Shown here in pieces: positions 7,445 to 14,301 of a stretch of DNA of 19,262 bases; the first letter of the stretch is position 1, and the number at the start of each line of letters is the position of its first letter. Below the pieces are notes generated by a model. That model was not told where the DNA came from. It did no database searches and saw only the letters and a program-made list of their open reading frames with translations. The translations under genes and the position numbers were made by a program. Origin of the DNA: Oscillospiraceae bacterium (lineage in GTDB: Bacteria > Bacillota > Clostridia > Oscillospirales > Oscillospiraceae); assembly GCA_031255955.1 (NCBI GenBank), contig JAIRRO010000004.1, positions 1 to 19,262 on the forward strand, written 5' to 3'.

Positions 7445-8736
7445 TATACGGCGGTTGACTCCGCCTCAGCGGTGTCGCTAACGCCCGTGATGTCCGCGCC
7501 GAGCGCCCGGAGCTTGCCTATCATATTTTCATAGCCGCGCTCGATATAATGGACTCCCTCTATCTCCGTCGTGCCGCGCGCGCACAACCCCGCGATTACA
7601 AGCGCCGCGCCCGCGCGCAAATCCCCCGCCTTCAGCTGCGCGCCCGTAAGCGCGGACACGCCCTTTACTATCGCCGTTCGCCCGGCGACCTTGATGGAAG
7701 CACCCATCTTGAGCAGCTCGTCCACATATTTGAAGCGTGTATCAAAAATATTGTCGGTGACGGTGCTTGTCCCGTCGGCAAGGCACAGCAAAACTGACGC
7801 CTGCGGCTGCATATCCGTGGGGAAGCCGGGATACGGCGTCGCCGTGACGTCCACGCTGCGCAGCTTCTCCGTACCCTCCACCACAACGGAGGAATCTCCG
7901 GACTCCCACACCGACACGCCCATCTCGCAGAGCTTGCCGGAGATGCATTCCAAATGCTTTGGTATCACGTTGTTTATTTCTATGCGTCCGCCCGTCGCCG
8001 CCGCCGCCGCCATAAACGAACCCGCCTCAAGCTGGTCTGTGATTATCGAGTGCGAGCCGCCGCGTAGACTGTTTTTTCCGTGGATTCTGATGGTGTTTGT
8101 CCCGGCGCCATAGATTTCCGCGCCCATAAGACTGAGAAAGCTCGCGAGGTCTACCACGTGCGGCTCTCTGGCGGCGTTTTCAATAACCGTCGTGCCGTCC
8201 GCGGTGGATGCCGCGAGCATAATGTTGATTGTCGCCCCGACAGAGGGGGCGTCCAGGAACACGGAAGCGCCGTGCAGACGTCCCTGTGTGGTGGCTGTGA
8301 TTACACCGTTTTTCACGTCGATTGAAGCGCCCATTGCCGACAGACCCTTTATATGCAGGTCAATCTGGCGCGGCGCGCCGAAGTTGCAGCCGCCCGGCAT
8401 AGCCACGTCCGCCCTGCCGAACCGCGCCAGCAGCGCCCCAATGAGATAATACGACGCGCGTATTTTTTGCATATCCCCGCTTGTCGCGACGGGTGCGCTA
8501 ATTCCCGAGGCGTCAATTTCATATGTCCCGTCGCCCGCGTCGCGCACCTGCGCGCCCATACGGCGCAGGATGTTAAAGAAAACAGCGACGTCCGCGATGT
8601 CCGGCACGTTCTCTATGCGGCAGGGCGCGTCAGTGATGACCGCCGCGGGTATAATGGCAACTGCGGCGTTCTTTGCACCGCTTACGGTGACGGAGCCGAA
8701 TAACGGCGCACCGCCCCGGATGATATATTTCGACAC
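7444..8736 (-). CDS. murA: UDP-N-acetylglucosamine 1-carboxyvinyltransferase
   Basis: First committed step of peptidoglycan synthesis: transfer of enolpyruvate from PEP to UDP-GlcNAc in the cytosol. The 430-residue protein starts MSKYIIRGGAPLFGSVTVSG, with the catalytic Lys in SGAKNAA and the active-site Cys in MPGGCNFG. Because the Cys is retained, the enzyme should be sensitive to fosfomycin, unlike Cys-to-Asp variants. Later motifs include TDMQPQ and the C-terminal RGYENMIGKLRALGADI. The start is GTG at 8736 with GGAGG eight bases upstream, and a good sigma-A promoter lies at 8800-8828. It is the first gene of the seven-gene minus-strand operon. Many Firmicutes carry two murA paralogues; which one this is cannot be told here. 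Confidence 0.95.
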   Translation of the reverse strand: MSKYIIRGGAPLFGSVTVSGAKNAAVAIIPAAVITDAPCRIENVPDIADVAVFFNILRRMGAQVRDAGDGTYEIDASGISAPVATSGDMQKIRASYYLIGALLARFGRADVAMPGGCNFGAPRQIDLHIKGLSAMGASIDVKNGVITATTQGRLHGASVFLDAPSVGATINIMLAASTADGTTVIENAAREPHVVDLASFLSLMGAEIYGAGTNTIRIHGKNSLRGGSHSIITDQLEAGSFMAAAAATGGRIEINNVIPKHLECISGKLCEMGVSVWESGDSSVVVEGTEKLRSVDVTATPYPGFPTDMQPQASVLLCLADGTSTVTDNIFDTRFKYVDELLKMGASIKVAGRTAIVKGVSALTGAQLKAGDLRAGAALVIAGLCARGTTEIEGVHYIERGYENMIGKLRALGADITGVSDTAEAESTAV

Positions 8737-8799
8737 AGCGAATTCCTCCGTAATAAAGGTCTGTGGCTCTAGTATGCCCGGTTGTAATAAAACTGCAAC

Positions 8800-8828
8800 A
8801 TTGTAACACGAAAAAATTTTTATGGCAA
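8800..8828 (-). promoter_or_regulatory. Sigma-A promoter of the murA operon
   Basis: On the minus strand TTGCCA (8828-8823), a 17-bp AT-rich spacer, then TACAAT (8805-8800). Transcription would begin near 8793 and give a leader of about 57 nt before the murA GTG. Confidence 0.75.
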
Positions 8829-8980
8829 GGGTTTGGACAAAAATTTTTTGAAAATATTTCTCCCGCGGATAAAAAGCCGAATAAATAAAGGAAATTCGCG
8901 ATTAAAACGCGCGGAAAGCGGTGAGAATAATACCGCGGCGCGATACGACGGTGCGCTGTATAAGGAAAGGCGGTGACTGT

Positions 8981-9307
8981 ATGAACAGCAAAAACGGAAA
9001 GGTCGGCTTTATCTGTGTCGGAGCGTTGGCGGCGCTGCTTGCGATTCTCGCGCTGGTGTCATACGCGGTAGGCGCGGCGTATGAGGTTGAAAAACCGGGA
9101 GAGACGCCGGAGGACGCCCGGCTGTATGTCGTGCGTGATATCGGTGGCAGGGTCACGGCGTTTTCGGCGGACGCGGACATACCGGCGATCGAAACGGAGA
9201 TAGAAACCTCCGGACTTCGGGAGTACGACAGGGTGCTGCTGCGACAGGGCATTGAGGTCACGGGATACCGGGAGCTTGTCGGGCTGTTAGAGGACTTCAG
9301 CAATTGA
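8981..9307 (+). CDS. Membrane-anchored small protein with BofC C-terminal-like domain
   Basis: A 108-residue protein with a short basic N-terminus (MNSKNGK), one membrane helix (about 8-29, VGFICVGALAALLAILALV) and an extracytoplasmic domain containing YVVRDIGGRVTAFSA, PAIETEIETSG and YDRVLLRQGIEV. The order 'V-x-D-x-x-G-x-x-A-F ... EYDR-x-L-x-x-G-I ... L-x-x-L-x-E-D' resembles the BofC C-terminal-domain proteins common in Clostridia; BofC in Bacillus works in the intermembrane space during sporulation. I chose the ATG at 8981, just after GGCGGTGA, because the membrane segment then starts correctly. A true terminator follows at 9331. It is divergent from murA. The function here is inferred only from weak similarity. 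Confidence 0.7.
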   Translation: MNSKNGKVGFICVGALAALLAILALVSYAVGAAYEVEKPGETPEDARLYVVRDIGGRVTAFSADADIPAIETEIETSGLREYDRVLLRQGIEVTGYRELVGLLEDFSN

Positions 9308-9330
9308 AAAACCGCCGCGTAGAGGCAAGG

Positions 9331-9362
9331 AAAAAACCGCAAATAGGCGTTTGCGGTTTTTT
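9331..9362 (+). terminator. Rho-independent terminator of the BofC-like gene
   Basis: AAAACCGCAAA (from 9333) pairs with TTTGCGGTTTT (9350-9360) around a small loop and is followed by a T-run. The preceding A-run means it could also work for transcripts from the other strand. Confidence 0.85.
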
Positions 9363-9376
9363 CATTATTTATGGTG

Positions 9377-9405
9377 TTGCTTTTTTCGGAACGGTGTGTT
9401 AAAAT
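9377..9405 (+). promoter_or_regulatory. Sigma-A promoter of the DUF1292 gene
   Basis: TTGCTT (9377-9382), a 17-bp spacer, and TAAAAT (9400-9405), placed between the preceding terminator and the DUF1292 gene whose ATG is at 9432. Confidence 0.65.
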
Positions 9406-9431
9406 CTCACGGTACGGGGGGAGTTGAACAT

Positions 9432-9716
9432 ATGAACGACGAATACGGCGGCAATATTTACACCGTCACCGACGAAGATGGCAACGAAATTTCGCTGGAG
9501 CATCTCGACACGATTGAGCTTGACGGCGGGGAATATATGGCGTTTGTACCGGCGGATATGGACGACACCGATCCCGACTATGGCATCGTGCTTCTTCGCG
9601 TCGAAGAAGAAGGCGGCATGGGCATATTCGCAACCATCGACGACGCCGACGAGCTGGAGCGCGTCCACGACGCCTTTATGCAGCAGCTCTTCGCCGACGA
9701 AGACGACGAAGAATAG
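9432..9716 (+). CDS. DUF1292 (YrzB-like) acidic protein
   Basis: A 94-residue, strongly acidic cytosolic protein. The pattern VTDEDGNEISLEHLDTIELDGGEYMAFVP, then GIVLLRVEEEGG and a C-terminal DDADELERVHDAFMQQL, matches DUF1292 proteins (YrzB in Bacillus), which are short, widespread in Firmicutes and of unknown function. I chose the ATG at 9432, seven to eight bases after GGGGGAG; an in-frame ATG at 9351 would overlap the upstream terminator and promoter. In many Firmicutes DUF1292 genes lie next to yrrK/ruvX and alaS, but here the neighbour is a repeat array. The protein ends in DEDDEE. Confidence 0.85.
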   Translation: MNDEYGGNIYTVTDEDGNEISLEHLDTIELDGGEYMAFVPADMDDTDPDYGIVLLRVEEEGGMGIFATIDDADELERVHDAFMQQLFADEDDEE

Positions 9717-9717
9717 C

Positions 9718-9994
9718 AGCCCCCGTCCAAACCCGACGAGAAACACGGGGTCCCCGACGAATCAAAGATTCGTTGGGGTGTAGCCAAGCCGCAATGCGGC
9801 TGTTTCGAGGAGGAGAGGACGAACCGCGCCGCGCACCACACGTAGCCCCCGTCCAAACCCGACGAGAAACCAAGCGGCGCAGCCGCTGTTTCGAGGAGGA
9901 GCGGACGAACCGCGCAACACCCACCACACGTAGCCCCCGTCCAACCCGACGAGAAACCAGCGAAGCGTTTCGAGGAGGAGCGGACGAACCGCGC
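9718..9994. repeat. Three-unit nested-palindrome repeat array
   Basis: Three copies of an element with left arm AGCCCCCGTCCAAACCCGA followed by CGAGAAAC (starts 9718, 9844 and 9932) and right arm GTTTCGAGGAGGAGCGGACG followed by AACCGCGC (starts 9802, 9888 and 9967). Within each copy CGTCC/GGACG and GAAAC/GTTTC pair, making an outer stem. The interior differs per copy but is itself palindromic: AGCCGC-AAT-GCGGCT plus a 27-nt stem-loop (9752-9778) in copy 1, and AGCGGC-GCA-GCCGCT in copy 2; copy 3 is short. Copies 1 and 2 both end in CACCACACGT. Reading frames across it are low-complexity and very unlikely to be genes. It begins one base after the DUF1292 stop codon. Confidence 0.85.
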
Positions 9995-10003
9995 CGCGCG
10001 CGA

Positions 10004-10026
10004 GGCTTGCCGCAACGCGGTGAGCC
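10004..10026. repeat. Hairpin following the repeat array
   Basis: GGCT-TG-CCGC-AAC-GCGG-TG-AGCC, a 4+4-bp stem with a TG/TG mismatch. It lies just after copy 3 and may be a decayed or different member of the same repeat system. Confidence 0.45.
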
Positions 10027-10086
10027 GAGACTTAGCGGCGCGAGCGAGGACGCCGTCCTGCCCTGCTCGTGATGAGCCTTTTTAAA

Positions 10087-10246
10087 CCCACATTTATAAT
10101 CAGGGACGCCGGCACTCTTTCGGCGAATTGCAGGCCTCCCGCCCGGCGCTCGCGGGTAACCGCGATAACGCCGCGGCGGACGTTGGAAGCAGCGAACCCG
10201 AAAGGAGGCATCCCACCTGCCTTAATGATGCAGGGTTATAAATGGG
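10087..10246 (+). ncRNA. ssrS: Structured RNA, probably 6S RNA
   Basis: The 5' CCC-(AC)-ATTTATAA (10087-10099) pairs with TTATAAATGGG (10236-10246), enclosing about 160 nt, a length typical of 6S RNA. Inside are a CGCCG/CGGCG hairpin (10107-10125), then GCAGG+CCTCC (10129-10138) pairing with GGAGG (10204-10208) and CCTGC (10216-10220) around a bulge CATCCCA. The segment GGAGGCATCCCACCTG resembles, from memory, the 3' side of the central bubble in Firmicutes 6S RNAs. CCTGC can alternatively pair with GCAGG at 10230-10234, as in the known rearrangement of 6S on release. 6S binds sigma-A RNA polymerase. An open frame crossing it has no ribosome site and looks spurious. A TATAAT lies at 10095-10100 with no good -35, so the exact 5' end is open. 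Confidence 0.5.
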
Positions 10247-10310
10247 CTTACACGGCAGGCGCGGGACGTCTTAAAATACAAATTATATACAAGAAGGATG
10301 ACTTTGAACT

Positions 10311-12050
10311 ATGGCAAGAAGCAGCGGCAGGAACGCCGAAACAAGAAAAAAAGGGGTAACACTCACCGGCGTGACGCTAACCGTCATAGCCGTGCTGTTC
10401 CTCGTGGCACTGGTTGTGAACTCCAACCTGTTGCGCAGAAGCACAACGGCGGCGGAGGTCTCCGGGGTGAAATTTTCTCCGGTGGAGTATACTTATTTCT
10501 ATAACAGCGCGATAAGCGAGTATTCAAGCTCGGCGACGAATCTGCCCGACAGCTCAAAGCCGCTCGCCAGCCAGATAAACTACGAAACCGGTCAAACGTG
10601 GGAGGAGTTTTTCGAGGAACGCGCGATGAGCAGCCTCCGTCTGATCGGATCGGTGTACGCCGAGGCGCAATCCAAGGGCTTCACCCTGACGGCGGAGCAG
10701 CAGCAGGAAATGGACGAGGCGATGACGGACGAGCGCGCGCAGATTGAAATGTATTACGCCAGTGCAGGCGGCTTCAAGGGCTATCTGCGCCAACTGGCGC
10801 CCGGTATGACGGAAAAGGTATACAACAGGCTGATGGAAATGCGCTATGTGGTGATGAACTACTCCGAAGGCGTAAACGACGCCTTTGAGTACACGGACGA
10901 GCAGCTTAAAGAATACTACGCCGAAAACAGGGATGAGCTGGACACGTTTTCCTACAGAAGCGTTGTGGTAACGCCCGGCGAGCCGGAATATCCCGATTCC
11001 GACTCCCCGGAGGACATCGGCAATGTCACGGACAACCCTGACTCTACCGATGAGCCTACTATTACGGACGATACTGACGAACCCGCCATTGCCGACGAAA
11101 CCGGCGAAGCCGATTCCGTACCCGGCGCCGATGAAGTCATCGGAGACGATTTCGGAGATCTCGGGGACATTACGGACGCCATAACAGATCTTGAAGTGCC
11201 GCCGGAGCACACAGAGGAAGAAATCGAAGCGGCGGAGAAAGCCGCTTATGACAAGGCGCGCTACACCGCGAACGCCTACGCCGCGTCTATCACGGACGAG
11301 CGTTCATTCATCGAAGCCGCGCGCGAATACGACGCGGAGCTTTACGCCGAGGACGATTCAACGCTTATCACCATCGCGGGCGTGAATCTTGAATATCTCG
11401 GACTGCCGACAGAAGCCATCGAGTGGTTGAAATCCGCCGACACGGGCGTCGGCGCAGTGAAATCCGTACCGATATCAGAGGATGAGGAAACAAACACCGG
11501 ATTTTATGTCCTGTATTTCGCCGAGCGCTCAGACAACGATTATTTATCGGTCAATTTCCGCGACCTCACCATCACCGCCAAAACCGTAAATCAGCTTGAG
11601 TTCACCGACGCCGAGGGTCTGCCGGACGACGCCGCCTACAACGCGGCACTTGAGGAAGCCAAGGAAGCCGCGTCCGAAAAAGCCTCCGCCCTTTACGCCT
11701 CATTTATAGAGGGCGGCGCCACGGAGGAAAAACTCGCCGAAATCACCGAGGACGTTTTTAACGAGGTAACGGGCGACAGATATGACAATGTGCCGCGCAA
11801 AGCAGGCTTTGACACTGCCATTGACGAATGGCTCTATTCGGACGGACGCGCAAACGGGGATCACACCCTCCTGCAAACTGCGGACGGCAACTGGCACATC
11901 CTCTTCTTCGCCGAGTACGGGAAGAAATACAACGATTATCTCGCCGACACGCGTCTGCGCGGCGACGATTTCACAGCGTGGGAGGAAGCCTTTGAAAGCC
12001 GCGAGGTAAAAATACACTGGGCTATGAAGCTCCGCTCAACCGCAAGATAA
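10311..12050 (+). CDS. PrsA/SurA-like peptidyl-prolyl isomerase (foldase) with acidic insert
   Basis: A 579-residue protein anchored by one N-terminal helix (about 17-38, VTLTGVTLTVIAVLFLVALVV) with a basic cytosolic tip. The part outside the membrane begins with an all-helical SurA-N/chaperone-like region (about 45-215, many Tyr/Glu). There follows an Asp/Glu/Thr/Pro-rich linker of roughly 80 residues (about 222-303) and a degenerate parvulin-like domain (about 304-420: TANAYAASITDERSFIEAA ... YLGLPTEAIEWLKSADTG ... GFYVLYFAER). The C-terminal region repeats the GNWHILFFAEYG strand pattern. PrsA-type foldases help exported proteins fold at the membrane-wall interface. There is no lipobox Cys, so it is membrane- rather than lipid-anchored. 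AGAAGG precedes the ATG at a long 13-nt spacing. Isomerase activity is uncertain. Confidence 0.7.
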   Translation: MARSSGRNAETRKKGVTLTGVTLTVIAVLFLVALVVNSNLLRRSTTAAEVSGVKFSPVEYTYFYNSAISEYSSSATNLPDSSKPLASQINYETGQTWEEFFEERAMSSLRLIGSVYAEAQSKGFTLTAEQQQEMDEAMTDERAQIEMYYASAGGFKGYLRQLAPGMTEKVYNRLMEMRYVVMNYSEGVNDAFEYTDEQLKEYYAENRDELDTFSYRSVVVTPGEPEYPDSDSPEDIGNVTDNPDSTDEPTITDDTDEPAIADETGEADSVPGADEVIGDDFGDLGDITDAITDLEVPPEHTEEEIEAAEKAAYDKARYTANAYAASITDERSFIEAAREYDAELYAEDDSTLITIAGVNLEYLGLPTEAIEWLKSADTGVGAVKSVPISEDEETNTGFYVLYFAERSDNDYLSVNFRDLTITAKTVNQLEFTDAEGLPDDAAYNAALEEAKEAASEKASALYASFIEGGATEEKLAEITEDVFNEVTGDRYDNVPRKAGFDTAIDEWLYSDGRANGDHTLLQTADGNWHILFFAEYGKKYNDYLADTRLRGDDFTAWEEAFESREVKIHWAMKLRSTAR

Positions 12051-12091
12051 CATCGGAAAAACGAGCTGAAATCCGCGGACGGCACGTCGCG

Positions 12092-12115
12092 CAACAAATT
12101 GAAAAATTTTTGTTG
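12092..12115. repeat. Inverted repeat overlapping the tRNA promoter -35
   Basis: CAACAAA (12092-12098) and TTTGTTG (12109-12115) form a 7-bp inverted repeat with an AT-rich centre. The right arm supplies the TTG of the TTGACA box, so it could be a regulator site or part of the foldase gene's 3' end structure. Confidence 0.35.
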
Positions 12116-12141
12116 ACAAGCGCACCGCCCGCGGATATAAT
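12113..12141 (+). promoter_or_regulatory. Consensus sigma-A promoter of tRNA-Leu
   Basis: TTGACA (12113-12118), 17-bp spacer, TATAAT (12136-12141): a perfect match to both consensus boxes at optimal spacing, about 31 bp before the tRNA. Confidence 0.9.
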
Positions 12142-12172
12142 ACGAAAACAATCGAATACGGTGATTACACGC

Positions 12173-12259
12173 GCGGCTGTGGTGAAATAGGCAGACACGC
12201 TAGCTTGAGGGGCTAGTTTTCGCAAGGAAGTGCAGGTTCAAGTCCTGTCAGCCGCACCA
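12173..12259 (+). tRNA. tRNA-Leu (anticodon GAG)
   Basis: An 87-nt class II tRNA with encoded CCA. Acceptor GCGGCTG (12173-12179) pairs with CAGCCGC (12249-12255), followed by discriminator A and CCA. The anticodon stem CTAGC/GCTAG encloses TTGAGGG, giving anticodon GAG for CUC/CUU codons. A long variable arm (TTTTCGCAAGGAAGTG) and the T-arm GGTTCAAGTCC are present. Confidence 0.95.
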
Positions 12260-12266
12260 CAAAATT

Positions 12267-12320
12267 CAAATCCGAACCCTGAGCCTACGATTTTTATCGT
12301 CGGCGAGGCGTTCGGATTTG
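12267..12320. other. Two-level stem-loop downstream of tRNA-Leu
   Basis: CAAATCCGAAC (12267-12277) pairs perfectly with GTTCGGATTTG (12310-12320), and inside it GCCTACGAT pairs with ATCGTCGGC around a TTTT loop. It starts 7 bp after the tRNA. No T-run follows, so it is not a standard terminator; it may be a 3' processing structure or a mobile-element end. Confidence 0.55.
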
Positions 12321-12367
12321 TCGTCTGGCTGTGAGAGCAAGGAGCAGAACTTAATGGTTGGAATCTG

Positions 12368-13867
12368 CTACGGCAACCAATCGCTGACGTCGGAGCGGTT
12401 CAGTTGCCATTCGACAAAGTCGAGAATATGCGGAACGAACTCACCGTCGCGGTCGCGGAGCAACGTGTTGTATGTTTCGTAATGCGCGCCCCAGAACGGC
12501 GCGGCAAGGTTATAGAACGCGTTGAATGCGGAGTGTTCAGTGGCTCCAAACTTGTACTCTCGAGCCACGAAGCCCAAATTGCGAGCAGCGCGTTCGTCGA
12601 TTTCGCGAGTATCGCGCTCCGTGACCGCGCGAGTTATCTCGGTTTCTGTCATATAATAAAAACACTCATACATCGCGTAACTTAGGACGGCGTCGGTACC
12701 GGCGAGGTTGAAATCCATCAGTCCCGCGAACTTGCCGTTGTCGAACAGTAGATTAGATTTGTTCATATCAGCCTGAAACGACGCTTGCGGCAGAGTGCGG
12801 TAAGTAGGCTCGAACTCAGAGCGACGGCGTTCGTAGTTTAGCCAAATCGCATTGGCGCGTTCGGCGTGTTCGGGGTAACATTCGATGATTCTTCTGATGA
12901 GGCGCAAACCGTTTTCGTACAACTCCGGCGCGTCGTCGCTCGCGTCGAATTTGTCATACATCGCGTACGGACTAGTCCACGGCAGCGGCGGCTTAAGCCG
13001 ATTCGCGGCGATGCGTCCGAGCGCGGACAATCGGGCTTCCGCCGACGCGTCGTAATCGACGTCGCCGTCCGGCACGAATTTTGAGAACTCCTCCGCATGC
13101 ACTACGTAGTTGCCGACGACTGCGCTAAGCTCACCGCTAGCGGTGGGAATGAACTTGGGCGCGTAAACTCCGAGCGTGTTATAATGTTCCGCAAGCGCCG
13201 CCCAACCGCATACGCGCTCCGGTGTCGTGAACAGATTACGCGCCACTTTGACGGCGATTTTGCCGAGCACAGGGTACTCCGCAACCATTGTAAACCTCTT
13301 GTCGCTCGCGCCGTGGGAGTTGTCGGACATTTCGTAAGCGGTCGGTTCGCCGTACAATTCGGCAATCGCCGCCGCGTCAGGAGTGGAGCCGTCAAGATAA
13401 TACACCATCATATGCTCACTATCGTTGTCGCCGCTCGGCGAACGAACGAATCCGCAATGTTTGTAGAATTGCTCGGCGCTCCCGTTGACTGCTCCGACTC
13501 GCAGAAAAATCTGCGTCAGACCTTTATGTAAAAAATACTCCGCAGAATAGTCAATCATCTGCCGTCCATAACCGCGTCCGCGATACTCCGGCGCGACGTA
13601 GTAAAAGTGAATCCAGCCATAGTCCGTCCCGAAATTTCTGACCTCGAGTTGGCATATACCGACAGGCTGACCGTCAACGACAGCAACCACGCTTGACGTC
13701 GGGTCTGCCTCGGCATACTTGCGCGAACGCTCGAACTCGACCGCAAGGAACTCGTCCGGAATGTCTTTGCCGAACGTGCGCTTGTATGTTTCGCGGTGTG
13801 CGGCGACGAAGAAGTCGCGAAGCTCGTCGGCATTCAGCGGCACAAATCGCAGCTTTGATGGTTGCAT
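12368..13867 (-). CDS. GNAT acetyltransferase - APH-like phosphotransferase fusion protein
   Basis: A 499-residue two-domain protein. Residues 1-160 are a GNAT N-acetyltransferase: the beta4/alpha3 acetyl-CoA loop is YVAPEYRGRGYGRQM (90-104) and NGSAEQFYKHCGF (128-140) closes the fold. Residues about 185-499 have the aminoglycoside-phosphotransferase/choline-kinase fold: IAVKVAR with the nucleotide Lys, the catalytic loop QADMNKSNLLF (Asp367, Asn372; the usual first His is Gln) and the metal-binding GLMDFNLAG (Asp385). The domain order matches bifunctional AAC(6')-APH(2'') enzymes, but I see no specific similarity to them, so antibiotic modification is only a possibility. GGGAGG lies eight bases before the ATG, and a promoter at 14015-14043 fits. 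It sits alone in an accessory-looking segment after tRNA-Leu. Confidence 0.8.
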   Translation of the reverse strand: MQPSKLRFVPLNADELRDFFVAAHRETYKRTFGKDIPDEFLAVEFERSRKYAEADPTSSVVAVVDGQPVGICQLEVRNFGTDYGWIHFYYVAPEYRGRGYGRQMIDYSAEYFLHKGLTQIFLRVGAVNGSAEQFYKHCGFVRSPSGDNDSEHMMVYYLDGSTPDAAAIAELYGEPTAYEMSDNSHGASDKRFTMVAEYPVLGKIAVKVARNLFTTPERVCGWAALAEHYNTLGVYAPKFIPTASGELSAVVGNYVVHAEEFSKFVPDGDVDYDASAEARLSALGRIAANRLKPPLPWTSPYAMYDKFDASDDAPELYENGLRLIRRIIECYPEHAERANAIWLNYERRRSEFEPTYRTLPQASFQADMNKSNLLFDNGKFAGLMDFNLAGTDAVLSYAMYECFYYMTETEITRAVTERDTREIDERAARNLGFVAREYKFGATEHSAFNAFYNLAAPFWGAHYETYNTLLRDRDGEFVPHILDFVEWQLNRSDVSDWLP

Positions 13868-13992
13868 AGCTTTGCCCTCCCTATAAAATCTGAATCCGGG
13901 TACTGTTCTTCTTCGGGAACGAAATGGAAGATTCCGTTTTTAACGGTAAACGGCTTATTTGTGATTTGTTCAATCGTAACCGATTCCCTCAC
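13834..13992 (-). CDS. Possible leader ORF overlapping the GNAT-APH gene start
   Basis: An open frame of 52 codons from GTG at 13992 (another GTG in frame at 14001) to TGA at 13834, overlapping the first 34 bases of the GNAT-APH gene in another frame. The product (start VRESVTIEQITNKPFTV, then NGIFHFVPEEEQYPDSDF) has balanced composition and reads like protein, but there is no ribosome site ahead of the GTG. It could be a leader peptide, a remnant of an upstream gene's end, or chance. Confidence 0.22.
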   Translation of the reverse strand: MRESVTIEQITNKPFTVKNGIFHFVPEEEQYPDSDFIGRAKLCNHQSCDLCR

Positions 13993-14014
13993 TTTCTGCA
14001 CACCATGCTATTTT

Positions 14015-14043
14015 ATTATATCAGAAAACTCGCCAAATTTCCA
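14015..14043 (-). promoter_or_regulatory. Extended -10 promoter for the GNAT-APH gene
   Basis: On the minus strand TGGAAA (14043-14038), 17-bp spacer, TATAAT (14020-14015) with TG one base upstream of the -10. The leader to the GNAT-APH ATG would be about 140 nt. Confidence 0.6.
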
Positions 14044-14144
14044 CAGAAACTAAAATATTTTCAATTTCGGTGAAGATTGCAAGTTTAATTGCCCACCATA
14101 AATAGCCAGTTACACTAAGCCGCGAGAATCATATCGTTCGCTTA

Positions 14145-14178
14145 GAACCCACCCCCGCCAGACGACAGAGATGGGTTC
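14145..14178. repeat. Short inverted repeat in the ABC remnant region
   Basis: GAACCCA (14145-14151) and TGGGTTC (14172-14178) form a 7-bp inverted repeat with a 20-nt loop, between the ABC scrap and the GNAT-APH promoter. No transposase is nearby. Confidence 0.35.
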
Positions 14179-14202
14179 CCGGAAAGCACCGTTGGCGAGA
14201 GG

Positions 14203-14301
14203 CTTATACAGTCTGTGGGATATCTGCATCACGGTTTTGCCCCGCGCCGCCTGCGCGATTGCGCTGTTGATTTCATACTCGTTTTCCAGGTCGAGCGCGG
14301 G
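14203..14301 (-). pseudogene. Scrap of a second ABC transporter ATPase domain
   Basis: Immediately after the TGA of the truncated ABC gene, and in the same frame, 33 codons read PALDLENEYEINSAIAQAAR followed by GKTVMQISHRLYK. This is the D-loop-to-H-loop stretch of an ABC exporter ATPase (compare SALDPxxExxI ... GKTxxxIAHRL). Everything before the Walker B Asp-Glu and after the H-loop is missing. It is best explained as the remains of a neighbouring ABC half-transporter gene after a large internal deletion. After the homology ends, the frame continues with unrelated codons to a stop about 27 codons later. Confidence 0.65.

Noticed and set aside
9718..9994. CRISPR array
   Set aside because: Repeat spacing is uneven (126 and 88 bp), the spacers are palindromic and there are no cas genes.
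9773..10072. Open frames of 60-145 codons on both strands in the repeat array
   Set aside because: Low-complexity Arg/Glu- or Ser/Gly-rich products that merely translate the repeats.
10069..10359. 96-codon plus-strand open frame over the 6S-like RNA
   Set aside because: No ribosome site, overlaps the foldase gene, and is explained by a structured RNA.
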